Translations under genes and position numbers: made by a program
Shown here: positions 62,437 through 64,000 of the stretch, piece after piece
Numbering within the stretch: the first letter of the stretch is position 1
Layout: every line of letters begins with the position of its first letter
Assembly: GCA_023421505.1 (NCBI GenBank)
Contig: JAEZTJ010000082.1
Location: 62,001 to 126,000, forward strand
DNA from: Bacillota bacterium
GTDB lineage: Bacteria > Bacillota > Clostridia > Lachnospirales > Lachnospiraceae
Reading direction: 5' to 3'
Length of the DNA stretch: 64,000 nt
The notes under the pieces: model-generated
The model's input: only the letters and a program-made list of their open reading frames with translations
The model's database searches: none
What the model was told of the DNA's origin: nothing

Positions 62437-63630
62437 TTATATGATTGTTATTTTATCAAGTATTTTGGTAAGATATGCGATTGTAACACCATAATTCGTC
62501 ATTGGAACCTCTTGTTGTCTGGCCATCTCAACCCTATTCATGACATATTTGCGGTTGAACATACAGGCACCGCATTGGATAATCAAATCATAGCTAGATA
62601 GCTCCTTGGGAAAATCATTTCCGCTCACATTATCTATCGTTAAACCTTCACCGATTTTTTGCCTAAGCATTCGTGGCAGCTTCTCTCTTCCGATATCCTC
62701 GGTAAGTGGAACATGCGTACAGGCTTCGGCGATTAGCACCCTGGATTTTTCCGTAAGCTTATCTATCGCTTCTGCGCTTTTTACGAAATAGTCAATGTCC
62801 CCCTTGTGGCTGGCGAATAAAACCGAGAAGGAGGTTAACAAGCTCTCTGCAGGCTTTTTCTCGTATACCAGCTTAAAGACCTGTGAGTCTGTTATGATCA
62901 GCTTTGGCGGGTTAACAAAGCTTTTCAAGGCCTCCTCATATTGATCCGCAGTACAGCTTAAGACGATACATTTCTTATCTAGCAGTTCACGAAGCGTCTG
63001 CACCTGTGGAAGAATCAAACGACCCTTCGGCGCCTGAATATCCTGAGGCATTACAAGAAGTACCGTGTCCCCTTCCTTGACAAGCTCTCCGGTAATGCTT
63101 TTTGCATCAAAATCCTCAAGAAGGTTACGAATTATCTCTTCCCGTATTTTCTCGATACCAATCTTTGAGATTGCACTGATTTTAACCGGCTCAAGCTTTA
63201 AGGCCTCAACTATTCTATTTCGTATTTTATCTGTATTTCTAATCTGATCTATTTTATTAATAATCATAATAACCGGTGCTTTACGCGCATTGAATTCCTT
63301 CGCCCATTCTATTTCCTCGGTGATATCCTCCTCGCTGCACACAATCAAAGCAACATCTGTTTTTTCCATAGCTACTCGAGTCTTTTCCACTCTCATTTGC
63401 CCTAGATAACCGCTGTCATCAAAGCCTGCTGTATCAATCAAGACACAGGGGCCTATACCGTAGATCTCAATCGTCTTATAGACAGGATCTGTGGTAGTTC
63501 CGGCAATCTCTGATACCAGTGCCGTATTATGTCCGGTCAATGCATTAATCAGTGTTGATTTACCGCTGTTGCGCTTACCAAATATTCCGATATGAAGCTG
63601 ATTAGCTCTAGGTGTATCGTTTAAGCTCAT
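62437..63630 (-). CDS. hydF: [FeFe]-hydrogenase maturation GTPase HydF
   Basis: 397 residues. GTPase (about 1-170): GIFGKRNSGKSTLINALTG (P-loop), DTAGFDDSG and INKIDQI. Dimerisation domain follows, then the C-terminal cluster-binding domain with EACTHVPLTEDIGREKLPRML and IQCGACMFNRKYV (three conserved Cys). Scaffold for the H-cluster diiron subsite. ATG at 63630 follows AGGAGG. Adjacent to hydG. Confidence 0.96.
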   Translation of the reverse strand: MSLNDTPRANQLHIGIFGKRNSGKSTLINALTGHNTALVSEIAGTTTDPVYKTIEIYGIGPCVLIDTAGFDDSGYLGQMRVEKTRVAMEKTDVALIVCSEEDITEEIEWAKEFNARKAPVIMIINKIDQIRNTDKIRNRIVEALKLEPVKISAISKIGIEKIREEIIRNLLEDFDAKSITGELVKEGDTVLLVMPQDIQAPKGRLILPQVQTLRELLDKKCIVLSCTADQYEEALKSFVNPPKLIITDSQVFKLVYEKKPAESLLTSFSVLFASHKGDIDYFVKSAEAIDKLTEKSRVLIAEACTHVPLTEDIGREKLPRMLRQKIGEGLTIDNVSGNDFPKELSSYDLIIQCGACMFNRKYVMNRVEMARQQEVPMTNYGVTIAYLTKILDKITII

Positions 63631-63660
63631 TGAATTATTCCTCCTACTATTAAAATTATT

Positions 63661-63811
63661 TAGATAATTACGAAACAATATAGTTTTATTAATTGTATAC
63701 ACAGCATATACTATTCCTTCGCTCCAACGCTCCTATGAGCTTAACTTCCGCTCCGGAATAGTATATGTTGTGTATACAATACTTACAATTACTGAGTTTC
63801 GTAATTATCTA
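63661..63811. repeat. MITE-like long palindrome, family F copy 3
   Basis: TAGATAATTACGAAAC and GTTTCGTAATTATCTA are perfect 16-bp inverted ends; inner arms GTATACACAGCATATACTATTCC and GGAATAGTATATGTTGTGTATAC continue the stem. Inserted between hydG and hydF, leaving 21 bp to the hydG stop. Confidence 0.88.
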
Positions 63812-63832
63812 CTGAAATTATTTTCTCCTAGA

Positions 63833-64000
63833 CTAGAATCTAAAATCCCTGCTGCCTTCCTTAATCTTAACCAGATTATCCCTTGCTATCTTATGAACCT
63901 TTTCATTTGGAATATTCAAAAGCTCCTTTTCAATCAGTGCTTCTCCTTTTGCTTTGGTATCAGACGAAGCATAATCCTCTAGATATTCCTTTAAGGTCAT
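63833..64000 (-). CDS. hydG: HydG C-terminus ([FeFe]-hydrogenase maturation; gene continues past the right edge)
   Basis: Last 56 codons: LKEYLEDYASSDTKAKGEALI and IPNEKVHKIARDNLVKIKEGSRDFRF before TAG match the conserved end of HydG, a tyrosine-cleaving radical-SAM enzyme that makes CO and CN- ligands. Its position upstream of hydF supports this. The radical-SAM core lies outside the window. Confidence 0.85.
   Translation of the reverse strand: MTLKEYLEDYASSDTKAKGEALIEKELLNIPNEKVHKIARDNLVKIKEGSRDFRF

Noticed and set aside
62276..62494. 72-codon plus-strand ORF
   Set aside because: Runs through the family F palindrome and into the hydF 3' end; hydrophobic translation is a by-product of AT-rich DNA.

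Overview
The window looks like a low-GC, spore-forming anaerobic Firmicute, most likely a Lachnospiraceae member (Clostridium cluster XIVa). This is inferred from AT-rich intergenic DNA, strong GGAGG ribosome sites, the clostridial GlgB-GlgC-GlgD-GlgA glycogen set, [FeFe]-hydrogenase maturation genes (hydF, hydG), spore genes (splB, a CotF-like coat protein) and the gene families present. No rRNA, tRNA, CRISPR array, transposase or phage gene was seen.

Layout. 1-11.7 kb: 5' part of a type I pullulanase, a beta-CASP metallo-beta-lactamase protein, an AlkD-like protein, a Crp/Fnr regulator with thioredoxin, a frameshifted xpt, an HPr-like protein, a Ca2+/H+ antiporter, araD and a TraB-family protein. 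12.2-20 kb: six minus-strand genes that match the flavin-based extracellular electron transfer (FLEET/EET) locus of Listeria: eetB-like, fmnB (ApbE), pplA-like, dmkA, dmkB and ndh2. A divergent HxlR regulator sits beside them. 20.9-24.5 kb: small redox enzymes, a hydrolase, a MerR regulator and a methyltransferase. 24.8-28.7 kb: an FMN riboswitch followed by ribD-ribE-ribBA-ribH, which would supply flavin to the EET genes. 28.9-43.8 kb: accessory DNA with two truncated copies of the 5' end of yyaL separated by small cargo, then intact yyaL, a PadR-macrolide glycosyltransferase pair and a MarR-secreted protein pair. 44.1-46.6 kb: a promoter, a 12-codon upstream ORF and two terminator-like hairpins ahead of a MutS2-like ATPase that lacks the Smr domain. 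50.3-57.6 kb: glycogen operon glgB-glgC-glgD-glgA-glgA. 58.3-64 kb: splB, a phosphatidyltransferase, a WG-repeat protein, hydF and the 3' end of hydG.

The most unusual features are dispersed structured repeats. One modular family ends in a ribosome-binding site directly at start codons; two 100-bp copies, 33 kb apart and in front of unrelated genes, differ at only two positions. Other families are tandem multi-hairpin units and about 155-bp MITE-like palindromes. The arrangement recalls the modular BOX elements of pneumococcus, but here the element itself forms the translation start region.

Functionally, flavin synthesis, flavin transfer (ApbE), a flavinylated lipoprotein, demethylmenaquinone synthesis and NDH-2 form one electron-export theme. 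Three HxlR regulators each sit divergent to a flavin or quinone redox gene. Storage glycogen is made by GlgB/C/D/A and could be debranched by the pullulanase.
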